A stretch of 64,000 nt of DNA from Saussurea involucrata (Eukaryota; Streptophyta; Magnoliopsida; Asterales; Asteraceae), in assembly GCA_033807775.1 (NCBI GenBank), contig CM066315.1, positions 3,972,501-4,036,500 on the forward strand, written 5' to 3'. Both the position numbers and the translations under genes were made by a program. The stretch's first letter is position 1, and every line of letters begins with the position of its first letter. Positions 10,563-23,000 of the stretch are shown piece after piece. The notes beneath the pieces are model-generated. The model saw only the letters and a list, made by a program, of their open reading frames with translations. It was not told the origin of the DNA and did not search any database.

Positions 10563-11592
10563 TAAGTCCGGTTGCACAGAATCCAAGCTAAATCATATCT
10601 TCCTTCTGCATTTGACCCTATAGCCTTGTGGGGCCTTATACTTTTTTAAATTAATAAATCCATAAATAATCAGATATTAATTACATAATCTTGTCATGTG
10701 AGTCATCTAATTTAAAATCCCAGTTAATAAATCATTGAGCTAATGGATTAGTGGAGTGATAATAATTTTTATGGATAGTCAAAAAAATGGAGTTTGCATA
10801 ATAATTTTATAATTCAATTCTAAGTTTTTTTTATTACGATAATTATTTTGTGACACCACTGTCAAAAAAAATTCGGATCCCCAGCTAGCTCAATGGTTTG
10901 ATAGTTATTCAAGGCTTGCATCACACATGAAATTACGAATGGCCTACAAAGGCTTTACTTAAGTTTTTTTTCAGTTTCAATCGTAAATGGTCATCTCTTT
11001 GCTTTTTGTTATGACGGTTGCCAAGTGTTTACGATGTCAAACTTTATGAAAAAAAAGGTTACAGTGCCACCATCTGAAGCCCCCGCCATACTAGTCCCAC
11101 AATCATCAAGAGTAAGGTAAACCGTGTTCCTTGGGGCAAGTGGATGGTATACGGTGTCGAACTTTAATATCTCATTCATTCTGTTAGGATGTTTACCGTC
11201 TTATCGACTAGACTAAAGCCACGGGGGCGGGAATTATGCTTAGGGATTGCTAGTATCGATACTATAACAAGCATAACCATTATCAAATATATAAACACTA
11301 TAGACTATGGCGTATTTGTGACTCAGTTTTGCTGAAATTGTTGTATATATATAGGACGAAAATGAGGTGGGATAAATGCACCTCAATATATTTCTAACTG
11401 AACTCCTACATACTAATTTTCTACTTATACACATCAACATCAAAACTTACTTTTTGCATTCTCAATGCATTATTTGATTTGATTATGACACATCACCGGA
11501 CGAAGAATTATCTAAGAAAACAGAGGGACTGAAGTGTAATATTCAAAATATGAAGGGTGTATGTTGTAACATGTTATAGGATGAGAACTTAC
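10563..11592. other. intergenic, no gene identified
   Basis: CAGCTAGCTCAATGGTTTGA at about 10881 resembles a tRNA-like A box, but I find no convincing B box or A-rich tail with it. A short - strand frame at 11240-11443 has no recognisable domain. Later exons of the candidate gene at 11593-11808 could lie here. Confidence 0.4.
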
Positions 11593-11808
11593 ATGTAATG
11601 ATGTTCCAACTAATTTCCCCTCCATTTCCTTGATTTCTAATTTTGTTTTCCCATAAAAAGAATTATACATCGTCTCCTTCAACGAGGGAGCCCTGCCTGC
11701 CAGCAAATCAAAGGGGCTGCGATCCGTTATCTTGCAAGGGTTTCTCCAAATGTTTATGCCTTCATCATATTCTTCTTCGTGATCGCAATAAATTTCTGGG
11801 AATTTCAA
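11593..11808 (-). CDS. probable first exon of a small unknown gene, divergent from the DnaJ gene
   Basis: The frame starts MKFPEIYCDHEEEYDEG, continues WRNPCKITDRSPFDLLAG and RAPSLKETMYNSFYGKTKLE, and ends at a near-consensus donor, CAT|GTAAGT. Composition is non-repetitive and protein-like. I do not recognise the family, and no continuation exon could be placed with confidence to the left. It starts only ~80 bp from the DnaJ start codon, so the two would share a bidirectional promoter. Confidence 0.4.
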
Positions 11809-11887
11809 AATTTGTGTGAAGAAAGCTTCGTTTTTCTTGGAGACGTTTTAGGGTTTTTAGGCGATTTGAGTGTCAAAATTCTTGAAA

Positions 11888-14800
11888 ATGCCGGCTCACA
11901 GATCGAAATCTGAGAAAAATGGGGAAGAAAATCAATTGAGGAGAGACCCTTACGAGGTTCTGGGTGTTTCTCGCAGCTCCACAGATCAAGAAATCAAAAG
12001 CGCTTACCGTAAATTGGCTTTGAAGTATGTTTCTACATTTTTCATTGTTTTTATTTTCTTATTTTCATTTTATGATTGATTGATCTGTGTATGCCATATT
12101 ATTAGATTCAGATACATTGGCTGGATGATGAATTAGTTGTATATCCATATATAATTTATCGAATTTCTTTGTTGTTTTCATAGCACTAATTGAATATTTG
12201 GCGTTAGATTTCACTTGTCCAAATCCAAATAGTTTATACATGAACTCTTCCAAGTTTCTTAAAAATGGAACACAGTTTGTTACAAAAGTGAAAAAAAAAA
12301 GTTTTGCTTCTCTGTAGAAGTGGGTATTTCCCCCTTATGAAAAAAGGGAATTTAATGATATAGAAACTGGCTATACATGACTGTTTGGTAGTGGCTTAAT
12401 GTCATAGAAAGTGTCTGTACATGACTGTTTGGTAGTGGCCTAATGATATAGAAAGTGCTTATTCAATAAGTTTCCAGTGGGGAGATTTTTGCAGAAAGCC
12501 AAGTTTTTCCAAACCGGCTCTTCCCAATAACAAACACACTCCTTCCGTCTATGAAAAAAGCCCTCCCAAACAAAAACATTCCCAATCTTTACAAACAGAT
12601 CACTCCAGACAGACAGTTTTATCCATACAGGACTTAATGAAAAGCCAACCAAACAGCCCCTAATTCTGATTGAGCTGTCTGCGAATAACAGTCACCAGTT
12701 TAGTTCACAGTTCATTGGTTATACTTCTTGGCTATAAGTCTTACTCACAAACTCTCCTTTTAAAATAAACAAGTTTTCTGTATAGCAAATTGTGAAGATA
12801 ATTAAGTCAAGATAACAATGGTAGTCGGTAGAGCTTTGCAACCAAGTCAAGTAGTCAACCATGTTTGTATGTTTGTTATTTGGAGCTACAGATTTAACTT
12901 TCGAGACTCAAAAGCATAAATTTTTATTGCTTACATGTATTAATTATCGATGTATTCATCTTTATCCTAGGTACCATCCAGACAAAAATGCAAACGACCC
13001 TAAAGCAGCTGATACGTTTAAGGAGATCACTTATTCGTATACTATATTGTCCGATCCAGATAAACGGCACCAGTATGACAGTGATGGCTTTGAGGTGGGC
13101 CCGCCCATTTCACCATTGGCTTTTAATATAGAATTTATGGATTTATAATTCGTACTTTGTGCTCAGGCCGTTGAAGCTGAAAGCCAGGATTTGGAGCTCG
13201 ATCTTTCAAGTTTGGGAGCTATGAACACCATGTTTGCTGCAATTTTCAGGTCTTTTGTCGTCACCCCCGCTTCTTGATTCTTTCCTTTTCGTCGTGTTGA
13301 ATCGTTCTTATGCTTATTGTCACAGTAAACTTGGAGTGCCGATAAAAACTGTTGTTTCCGCCACCGTCTTGGAGGAGGCGATAAATGGTGCGGTCACGAT
13401 CCAACCACTTGCTTTGGGGAAACCCGTATCTAGAAAGGTAGCTTATTGCACATCTGAACAGGTTTTAGTTTTATCGACGTTGTGATTGTTGCTCACATGG
13501 AATCTTGCACATCTGAACAGGTTGAGAAGCAATGTGCTCATTTCTATTCAGTTAGGATAACCGAGAAGGAAGCGCAGGCTGGAACTGTTTGCCGAGTGCA
13601 ATCAGCAGACAAGAGCAAGTTCAAGGTTTGTGAATTTAGGGTGCGTTTGGTATGCAGACAGGATGGGATAGGACAGAACACGCCTGTTCCGATCTGTTCC
13701 TGTCTGTTCCACATAAATGTCCTGCCAAACGTGGGACAGTGATCCCTGCCCTGTCCAGTGTACCAAACGCACCCTTAATCTTCGTTATCCGTTGCTTTAG
13801 TTTTATGCTATGTAGTTTATAGCAGTTTTGTGATACAAGAATTATAGTATTCATAATTTAACTGATGGGCTTTTTATTTTTGCAGCTTTTGTATTTTGAT
13901 CAGGATGAAAATGGCGGATTGAATCTTGCTCTGCAGGTATAGATGTTCCCCTATACACTCGTTTACTTAAAATAGCTTCAAGGTCAAGATTCTTGAACGG
14001 AATCCTTTTAGAAAAATCAATCAATTATACGTGATACAAAAATAACAAGTTTCTTTCTTTTGTGACGTGGGCCCGCCTTTCCGACAGGAAGATAGTGCGA
14101 AAAAAGGAAAGGTGACATCTGCCGGGATGTATTTTCTTGGTTTCCCGGTCTATAGATTGGAACCACCATCTAGCACGGTGAGTAAACGTTGAGCCACACG
14201 GGTATCTTTCGGTTTTCAGCTTGTAGCTCATTTCAACTCATTACGTTCTCTTTGAGTTGGGTTCAGACGGCAGCTAAGAGGGATCCGGATACTGCTTTCT
14301 TCAAAAAGCTTGAAGGATTTCAGCCATGTGAAATTACCGAATTAAAACCTGGATTTCATACATTTGCTGTTTATGGTTAGATTTATGAATATTAATCTTT
14401 TTTTGTTGATTCTATATGTAATTATGTGTAGCTGACCCTTATTGTTCGTGTAGGCGACAATTTCTTTAAAAGTGCTAGCTACACAATTGAAGTCCTTTGT
14501 GCAGCTTCTTTTGTAGACGAGAAGGAGAATCTCCGTGCCGTTGAAGCTCAGATTTCTTCAAAACGGGCTGAAATCTCTAAATTTGAAACGGAATATAGAC
14601 AGGTTGGTTTACACAATGACCATTTTACCCCGAATTTTCCGATTCTGCCTGTATTTAACGTTGTATTCCGTCAGGTTCTTTCACAATTCACAGAGATGAC
14701 AAGCAGATACGCGCAAGAAATGCAAGCGGTGAGTTTTTTTTAGGTATATAGTAGTTAAATACGGTAAAATTCGCACACTTTCGCTTGAACCTTGACCTCC

Positions 14801-16061
14801 AAGAAGGTTGGTATCTACCGATAACCCAAATGCCGTTGACCCTTTGGAGCAGTGGGTTCATACTTCATATCACTTGTTTCATATATTGAATTGGAACACC
14901 AGATTTTGGTCCCTTTATAGTTCATTAACATCCTAATTTAATTTTTGGATGTGGTAATTACTTTTTTAAATGTTGCACATGCTACCATTTGTAAATATTT
15001 GAAGGGGCAAAACTGTCTTTTAAGTAAAATTTGTGTTTCATCAGCTTTGAGTAAAGCATCTTCTAAGAGGGGAAGAAATAGTTGCAAAAGCACCTAAGAG
15101 AAGCAAAATTCATCAAAAAGACATTTTTACCCCCTTAAGGTTATGTACAAATGGTGGCAATGTGTGCAAATTCTCTTTAAGGGTTTAAGGGTGCGTTTGG
15201 AATCTAGATAAGAGAGGACAAATTAGTTGTTCCACGTTTGGTAAGACAGAATTAGAGAAGACAAAATAGATAAAAATGACCAATTTACCCCTAGTGAGTT
15301 GTTTGTATATTTTATATATTTTGATTAATTTATGTAATTTATTAAGTTATAATAAAATAAATATTTTTAATAACAAAATATATCTTTTGAAAGTTCTTGC
15401 CAAAACTATTAATAAAAAGTTTATGCAGTTTCCAATTTTATGTTATACCTTTTCTATATTATTTTATTATTATTAATATTTAATAAATTACACAAATTAA
15501 TTAAATATAGAAACCGTATAAAAATAATATTTTGAGGATAGTAAAGTGAAAGTTTAAAGAGTATAAAATACAATTAATAAAATTTCATGGGGTGGGGGTG
15601 GAACACGGTTGTTCCACTCTGTTCCACATAAAAGTTTTGCCAAACTTGGAACAGTGATCAATGTTCTGTCCATTTAGTATACCAAACGCACCCTAAAGGG
15701 ATTTTAAATGAACCTTATTGTATATATGTCTTTTTTTTTTTTTACATTTTCAATGTTATGATCCGACTTAAAAAGGGTTCAAATAGCTACATCGTTCTCT
15801 TTATTGTGCATTTTCACCAAGAGGCTATGATTCTTGTAGATTGATGACCTTCTTAAACAAAGAAATGAAATACACGCTGCATACACGAGTACCCCACAAA
15901 CAAAACGTAGTAGCAGCGGTAGCAGTAGAAGTAAAAAACGGGTTGTTTTGAAAGAAGACGGGCATCAAATAAAAGATCATAAAAAGGCGTCATCGATAAA
16001 AGATGGAACAAAGAAGAAGTGGTTCAATATTCATGTAAAGGTGGAAAAGAGAAAGCCTTGA
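11888..16061 (+). CDS. ARL1: J-domain co-chaperone, ARG1-LIKE1 / DNAJ16 type
   Basis: Exons: 11888-12024, 12971-13094, 13167-13249, 13326-13437, 13521-13625, 13886-13936, 14088-14177, 14267-14375, 14454-14602, 14675-14728, 15840-16061; all introns are GT-AG and phases join without a break, giving 411 aa. Residues ~20-85 are a J domain with the HPD triad at 48-50 (KYHPDKNAND), the part that stimulates Hsp70 ATPase. The central region (KLGVPIKTVVSATVLEEAIN, EKQCAHFYSV, SAGMYFLGFPVYRL) and the coiled coil near FETEYRQVLSQF match the ARG1/ARL1/ARL2 family, known in Arabidopsis for gravity signalling in root and hypocotyl. The MPxHRSKSEK N-terminus and KKKWFNIHVK C-terminus point to the ARL1 branch. 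The start is the first ATG; a GTG 18 bp upstream is not needed. Introns 5 and 10 contain MITEs. Confidence 0.95.
12340..12660. mobile_element. decayed Tourist-like MITE in DnaJ intron 1
   Basis: The right end CAACCAAACAGCCCC is followed by TAA and matches the GGGGCTGTTT terminus of the element at 59807-60813. The left side holds a short tandem duplication of TACATGACTGTTTGGTAGTG instead of a clean terminus. Non-coding. Confidence 0.45.
13639..13774. mobile_element. PIF/Harbinger (Tourist-like) MITE in DnaJ intron 5 (TSD TTA)
   Basis: TIR GGGTGCGTTTGGTAT against ACCAAACGCACCC read inverted. TTA at 13636-13638 and 13775-13777. It starts 14 bp after the exon 5 donor site. Shortest member (136 bp) of the family also seen at 15189, 54865 and 55980. 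Confidence 0.9.
15189..15693. mobile_element. PIF/Harbinger (Tourist-like) MITE in DnaJ intron 10 (TSD TAA)
   Basis: TIR GGGTGCGTTTGG/CCAAACGCACCC, TAA at 15186-15188 and 15694-15696. 505 bp, AT-rich centre, non-coding. Same family as the copy in intron 5. Confidence 0.9.
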
Positions 16062-17340
16062 TGAACCATATTTTTCGAGTTTTTGACATGGAAAAGGATT
16101 TAGTCTTGTTGGCAAGTACGTACAGAAAGAAAGACTCGAGAGCTTGTGGAGCGGAGAATGTGCATATCACTTGTACATTCATTGCGGTATGAATAGTTGA
16201 ATACGTATTGTACAAGTGGTTTATGCACAAGACGACGTTTTTGATTGATGAATATGGTTGGGTTGGGTTGGGTTGGGTGTAGAGCTGCTAATATCTGTAT
16301 AATTCTTGTCCTTTTGTCTTGTGTTTTTGTTTTTTTATGGTATTTCAAACGGTATGCAACTGTAAATTGAATCAAGTTATTTCAGTCATCATCTTTCTTT
16401 TTTCTTCTTTTTGAATCAGACTCCAAGTATATATTATGAAAGTTTTTAATTTGTAGGGTTTTTTCATAGATAGATTGAGCGTATAAGCTTCCTTAGAAGC
16501 TTATTGAATAAGTCACTTTTGGTGTCATTGAGTCAATGCCAAACAGTCATGTATGACTCTCATTAAGCTGCTAACAAACATGCACTTAGGTTGTCGTGGT
16601 TGGTATTTGTTTGGACGGCTTAGTGGAGCATATGTTTTGTTAAAAAAAGTTCTTAATCATATTTTTGTAATAAAATATTAGTGGAGCATATTTTTATATA
16701 TATGGCATAACAAGCATATAAAGTCAAATTTCATTTCTATAAATGTCCGACATGTGCATATTCACTTGGTATTTGGACTCAGATTGATAAGAAGAAGAAA
16801 AGGAGAAATATGGTGAGAGGAATAACTTGGTTCAATTTATAGTTACGACAGAAGCCTAAAAGAATCGTGTTAAAAGAAGAGTTTAAGTAAGAATGTAAGA
16901 AATGATTTAAACTTTTGATCACTTTTATTCATGAATTGCGTTTCTCATGAGAATTGATCCGACGGAGCTTGGTGCAACTCAATAGTGTTGGTCTTTAATT
17001 AGGATTGATCCAAAAGTCTAGACCTCTTCTTACATTTCTCGCTATAACTTGCCTTTTCACCAAAACTCAACCCTTGTTTGAAATACAAAAACATAAGATA
17101 AAAAGTAAATTACGGATTTGGTTCCTGTGGTTTACGTTTTCTACCCACTGTAGTCCCAAAATCAAAATAAATACAATGATGGGACTCTCCTGGCTTGCAT
17201 TTTCGCAAACTTTTGGCCCCTCCCTCTAACAAAATGAGTTAACCCTGTTAACTCGAGGAGGTATTTTGTTTATTTCTCACTGTTTTGTTTTTTTTCTTAA
17301 TCAGAACTTTAAAAAATATTTCAATATTATTTTATTTATA
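16062..17340. other. 3' flank of the DnaJ gene and intergenic DNA
   Basis: Holds the presumed 3' UTR. Around 17108-17270 there is a truncated repeat resembling plant MITEs with GGTTCCTGTGGTTTACG. No gene seen. Confidence 0.5.
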
Positions 17341-17399
17341 CTAGTTGGGTACCCGCGTAATGCGGCGGGATGCAATTTTTTTTGTAAATTGAGAGTATG

Positions 17400-18500
17400 A
17401 CGTTTACGATCTTTATAAACTTTAAAGAAATTAATTATTTCGAAATTACTAATAATATTAAACAAATTTCCAAATTTATTAATTATTTCGAAATTGATTT
17501 CCCCATCCAAATAACTATGAATATAACTAATACCATTTATTAACCCCCTTTTTTGGGGGCAAAATTAATTATTTCTAAATTACTGCAAAAATTAAACAAA
17601 TTTCCAAATTTATTACGTATTTCGAAATTGATTTTCCCATCCAAATAGACAAGGTGTTTATTTTATTTTTCAGGATAAAATAAGTCAAGCAGTCCCAAAC
17701 ACCCATATAGTGTAAAAAAATATATTACAAGAATGTATGATCAATTTGATTATTTAGAAATTACTGCAAAAATTAAACAAAATTTGATTATTTCCTTAAT
17801 TATTTCGAAATTTATTTCCCCATCCAAATAACTATGAATATAACTAATACCATTTAGTTTCCTTTTTTGGGGGGCAAAATTAATTATTTCGAAATTACTG
17901 CAAAAATTAAACAAATTTCGAAATTTATTAATTATTTCGAAATTGATTTCCCCATCCAAATGACAAAGTGTTTATTTTATATTTCATCTTAATTTTGATT
18001 ATTTCCTTAATTATTTCGAAATTGATTTCCCAATCCAAATAACTATGAATATAACTAATACCATTTATTAAACCCCTTTTTTTGGGCAAAATTAACTATT
18101 TCGAAATTACTGCTAAAATTAAACAAATTTCCAAATTTATTAATTATTTCGAAATTGATTTCCCATCCAAATAACTATGAATATAACTAATACCATTTAT
18201 TAACCCCCTTTTTTGGGGCAAAATTAATTATTTCGAAATTATTGCAAAAATTAAACAAATTTCCAAATTTATTACTCATTTGGAAATTGATTTCCCCATC
18301 CAAATAGACAAGGTGTTTATTTTATTTTTCAGGATAAAATAAGTCAAGCAATCCCAAACACCCCCTTAGAAAAAAAATATATTATAAGAAGGTATGATCA
18401 ATTTGATTATTTAGAAATTACTGCAAAAATTAAACAAATTTTGGAATTTATTAATTATTTCGAAATTGATTTTCCAATCCAAATTGACAAAGTTATTATT
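17400..18500. repeat. subterminal tandem repeat of the Helitron
   Basis: Units combine AATTATTTCGAAATTGATTT, CCCATCCAAATAACTATGAA and CTGCAAAAATTAAACAAATT, with blocks of roughly 160 and 390 bp, several near-identical copies. The - strand frames here are repeat translations. Confidence 0.85.
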
Positions 18501-18816
18501 AGGAAATCAAATAAAAAAATATAAATCAAATTTCCCACATTCTTGTTTCACAGACCCCAAAATAGACTTTCTGGACCTGCAAACTACAATAAGTTTGATT
18601 TAAAAAAATGGTTTCTTGAATATATGATCATATAATAAAGGAAAGTCAAACAATTAAATGATAAGTAACACCTGCGAATTTAATTGTATAGACCCAAAAA
18701 TCTGTTTATAATTCTCCTAACCAAACCAAAACCCATGAGTGACAAACCAAAATTACTAAAAAGTATCGAATGAAACAAAAATATCTCTCTCGATACTTAT
18801 CATCATTCTCCTAAGG

Positions 18817-19496
18817 CTACTCGGAGAGGTAAAGGTCACGAATATACTGTGCGAAGGTAAAAGATGGTTTGAAACTCCACATTGGGTTGATCATAGGACC
18901 CATTTTGAAATGGTGGACCCAAGCCTCAAAGCACCCTCTCACCACTCCAGTATACTCGGAAGTCACCATCCTGTAGAAGCGAGTCCTATCCCTTATCCGA
19001 GTACGCCAAGACCGAGCGGCAATCCTTCGCTCCTGAGCTAATTTCAACTTCAACAGGTCCTTTCTCCTTTCAGTTTGTTCCTCTCTAATACCACATGAGT
19101 TAGCCTAATATAGGTCCTTTTCAAAGTCTCCAACTTTTCCGTGAGTTCGACAACAATAGCATCAAACATGGATAACCTATCCCTCAATTCACCGATCTCT
19201 CCTAGCAAAGTGTATATCTTCTCTTCCAGTTCATAGGTCTTAGGAGAACTTGGCGTGTACTCTTCAGATGGGTCATACGATGATGTGTCTGCGGTGTGGA
19301 TCAGACCGCTACCCTTGGTCTGGTTACCTGAAATGCGATTGGCATTGTGGACCATGCTAGTACAATGACTATCCTTCGATCCCCCATTCAGACCTAGTCC
19401 ATACGGTGTCATTCGTCCCCCACATCCACGTCCACGCCCACGCCCACGGTGAACCGACCTAGTGTGGATTGTGTGCACCATTTTCCTATGAAACAA
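18817..19496 (-). pseudogene. frameshifted unknown protein: RG-rich start, coiled coil, basic C-terminus
   Basis: Reads MFHRKMVHTIHTRS, then an RGRGRGRGCGG tract, then EEKIYTLLGEIGELRDRLSM coiled-coil-like sequence. After KLKGER the frame shifts by one near 19055 and continues KLKLAQERRIAARSWRTRIR, ending YIRDLYLSE. I do not recognise it. It is probably a low-copy or element-encoded protein of a type common in repeat-rich plant genomes. Lies inside the Helitron, in its orientation. Confidence 0.4.
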
Positions 19497-19689
19497 TAAG
19501 GAAACACTATATTAAGAAAACAAGTTCGGTAAATTAAGAAAGCAAGTAAGCATATATACAATCTTTACAAAAAACAAACAGAAAAAAAACAATAACTTTA
19601 TAGTTTATACATGAAGTAGATTCCTCGATTGTATAAACTGTATAGATAAACGTGATAAAACAGAATTTTTATGTATAAAAGGTTAAAAA

Positions 19690-20915
19690 AAACATGTTCT
19701 TATTAAGCAGCCCATTAAGCAGCTAATATTCTGTGACTTTATTTGAACAGAAAAAGAAACTTTTTATCTAGACTACGGACTACCTAATATGCATTGAAGC
19801 ATACCGACAAAGCAATCAAGTATCAAGTAACAAGAACATGTTTTTTTGTAATAAGAACATGCAGTTTATGATTATGTGTGTGCATTAAGCATTAAGCAGT
19901 CCATTAAGCCTATTAAGCAGCTAATATTCTGTGACTTATTTGAACAGAAAAAGAAACTGATAAGATGAATCAGTAACATAAAGTGTTTGTGTGTGCATTA
20001 AGCATTAAGCAATTTATTAAGCCTATTAAGCAGCCCATTAAGCAGCTAATATTCTGTGACTTTATTTGAACAGAAAAATAAACTTTTTATCTATACTACG
20101 GACTACCTAATATGCATTGAAGCATACCGACAAAGCAATCAAGTATCAAGTAATAAGAACATGTTTTTTTTGTAATAAGAACATGCAGTTTATGATTATG
20201 TGTGTGCATTAAGCATTAAGCAGCCCATTAAGCAGCTAATATTCTGTGACTTATTTGAACAGAAAAAGAAACTGAGAAGATGAAGCAGTAACATAAACTG
20301 TTTGTGTGTGCATTAAGCATTAAGCAGCTTATTAAGCCTATTAAGCAGCCCATTAAGCAGCTAATATTCTGTGACTTTATTTGAACAGAAAAAGAAACTT
20401 TTTATCTAGACTACGGACTACCTAATATGCATTGAAGCATACCGACAAAGCAATCAAGTATCAAGTAATAAGAACATGTTTTTTTGTAATAAGAACATGC
20501 AGTTTATGATTATGTGTGTGCATTAAGCATTAAGCAGCCCATTAAGCCTATTAAGCAGCCCATTAAGCAGCTAATATTCTGTGACTTATTTGAACATAAA
20601 AAGAAACTGAGAAGATGAAGCAGTAACATAAAGTGTTTTTGTGTGCATTAAGCATTAATCAGCTTATTAAGCCTATTAAGCAGCCCATTAAGCAGCTAAT
20701 ATTCTGTGACTTTATTTGAACAGAAAAAGAAACTGAAAAGATGAAGCAGTCACATAAAGTGTTTGTGTGTGCATTAAGCATTAAGCAGCTTATTAAGCCT
20801 ATTAAGCAGCCCATTAAGCAGCTAATATTCTGTGACTTATTTGAACAGAAAAGGAAACTGAGAAGATGAAGCAGTAACATAAAGTGTTTGTGTGTGCATT
20901 AAGCATTAAGTGAGA
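19690..20915. repeat. tandem array of ATTAAGC-containing units
   Basis: About nine units built from GTGTGTGCATTAAGCATTAA, CCCATTAAGCAGCTAATATT and GAACAGAAAAAGAAACTG. Spacing alternates near 105-125 and 210 bp; longer units add a block with ACGGACTACCTAATATGCAT. Inside the Helitron. Confidence 0.9.
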
Positions 20916-21623
20916 GGTCTGAAACCTTACCGAAACTGAATGAAGCAACAGAAGTTAATTTCCAGAATTCTAATTCTTCAATTTAGTGTTTTACTGTTTT
21001 TGATTTCTAGTCTTGAATAGGTGGATCCCTTTATACGAGGAAGAGTGGTCGATTGTTAAAGTAGAAGATATCAATTAGAATCTTAAAGGAGAAGATATCA
21101 ATTTTAATTTTAGAATGAGAAGAATAGATATCGATTAAGGAAAAAGTATTAGGAAATAAGAATAGATATCAATTAGGATTTTAATTCAGTTTCCATTTTA
21201 AATAGATATCGATCAATTCCATAATTAAGAAAACATAATTATTTTAGATGTTTAAAATAACCAATACAAAAAATCAGGGGCGTTTTTTAAAAGAGATATC
21301 TATCAATACATGTATATTATTTGTTTGTGATTAAAATATAAAATAAATTCAAAGGGGTTCCATTCCACCTTTCCTAAAAAAACATCTTTCAAGAATGAAG
21401 ATGCTGGATCAATTACAATGTAATTTTTTTTGGTAATTGTTCAGAATTAAATTAGGGAGCTGAATGGTTAAGGGAGGCCCAAGATACAAATTCATTCAGA
21501 GGGTTTTAGAATCATTAAGAGGCGGACTATTTTTGCCAACCAAGATTCACCTCTTAGCAATTCAGAGGTTGCCTCTTAATGGAACTACTAAGAGGTAAAC
21601 AAACAGCAAATAAGATGACTCAC

Positions 21624-21860
21624 AGGGGTAGATCCTTCTAGGGAGGCTCTTGGTTCTGAAAAAGACAAGTTTCCAGCTAGGAAGGAACCGCCTCTTTGAA
21701 ACACCTTCTCGGGATTCAGTCCTTCTGAAGGCCATCAGTGCACAGAAGAATCTGTTGTTGCAACCCATATACCATCATCATGCAGTGCTAATTGCTGAAT
21801 AGGATGTTCCTTGGTGCAAAGCAATAGACTATCTCTTGTGGAAAGATCTGTCAAGTACAA
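21624..21860 (-). pseudogene. captured exon of a WDR48-like WD40-repeat gene
   Basis: Exactly 79 codons between an acceptor (TTGTAG|TTG) and a donor (CCT|GTGAGT). The frame reads LYLTDLSTRDSLLLCTKEHP, IQQLALHDDGIWVATTDSSV, then a TGA where an Arg codon (CGA) is expected, then WPSEGLNPEKVFQRGGSFLA and SFSEPRASLEGSTP. This matches the plant WDR48 homologue (LRS1-type in Arabidopsis), a WD40 protein related to deubiquitinase cofactors. No other exon of that gene was found nearby. The exon sits in Helitron orientation, so a host fragment was probably carried in. Confidence 0.8.
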
Positions 21861-22479
21861 CTACAAGGAGAAAGGGATAAGTGATGATGCATGGATAATT
21901 ACAAATATGGTCTACCAAGATTCGTAAAATAACCACATGCTCAAACTAATAGTAATGCATATTTAAACATGAATTTTATTTGGGGTTCTGTGTTGACTGC
22001 AAACATCCAAGAAATCTAATCAACCTCAGCAATGGACGATTGATCAAGTAAAGAGAATCCAAAGAAGACTGTTTTAAAATATTGACTTATATATGTGTGG
22101 TAAGTCCACATAATAAAATTGCGTATCAATTAGATAGTGTCAAACCTTGAAGCACATCAATTACCTGCATCAACAATCACAATGTGTGTGGAAAAAAAGT
22201 TAACTACAAATAAATGATTAGCATTATTACATATCAAAAGTTGTAGTTGTGCAAAGAACTCACAAATTGCTTCCTGGAAAGAAGCTTATTTGTCATGAAC
22301 TTACTTGTATAGTTGTATGGATAGTCACTGCCTTGGTGTCCGCCAATTTCACTATTGAATACAAAATAACCAAATAAATGTAATAAACTTAGAAAGAGAT
22401 CAAGAAACCCAAAAAAGAAACCCAAATATCGATTCCAAAATCGATTAAAAACCCCAAACGAGAGTCTGAAACCGTACGT

Positions 22480-23000
22480 AAGGTTTTGTAAGAAAAATCA
22501 AACGAAAATCGATTAGCAAAATGTTTTGGACAAAACCTAAACAAAATCGATTATAAAAATCGAAACAAAATCGATTAGATAGAAAACAAAATCGATTAGA
22601 AAAAACCCACATACCTCAGAAGAAACAATTTCTTTTAGAAAAACAGAACCAAAAAATACCTGAAATGGCGAAAAAAGGTTAAGTTTATGAATCATAAAGA
22701 AATACCTGCACCAAAAGCTTCCATCATCGACCTCATTAGGACCAAATCGATTAGAAAGAACAGAACCAAAAAATCGATTAGAAAGAACAGAACCAAAAAA
22801 AGAACCAAATCGATTAGAAAGAACGTTAACCAAAAAATACCTGAAGTGGCGAAAAAACTGAAGTTTTTGAACCCTAAAGAAATACATGCACCAAAAGCTT
22901 CCATCATCGACCTCATTTCGATATTAAATAGAACCAAATCGGCCTCATTAAGATTAAGTTTATGAACCCTAAAGAAATACCTGCACCAAATCCATGCTTC
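22480..23000. repeat. AATCGATTAGAAA-rich repeats with a duplicated block
   Basis: GCACCAAAAGCTTCCATCAT with flanking AAAGAAATAC(C/A)TG occurs twice (about 22708 and 22888), linked by runs of ACCAAATCGATTAGAAAGAA. Frames on both strands are repeat translations. Inside the Helitron. Confidence 0.75.

Noticed and set aside
10878..10960. tRNA-like A box (TAGCTCAATGGT)
   Set aside because: No matching B box or anticodon arm and no cloverleaf; not called as tRNA or SINE.
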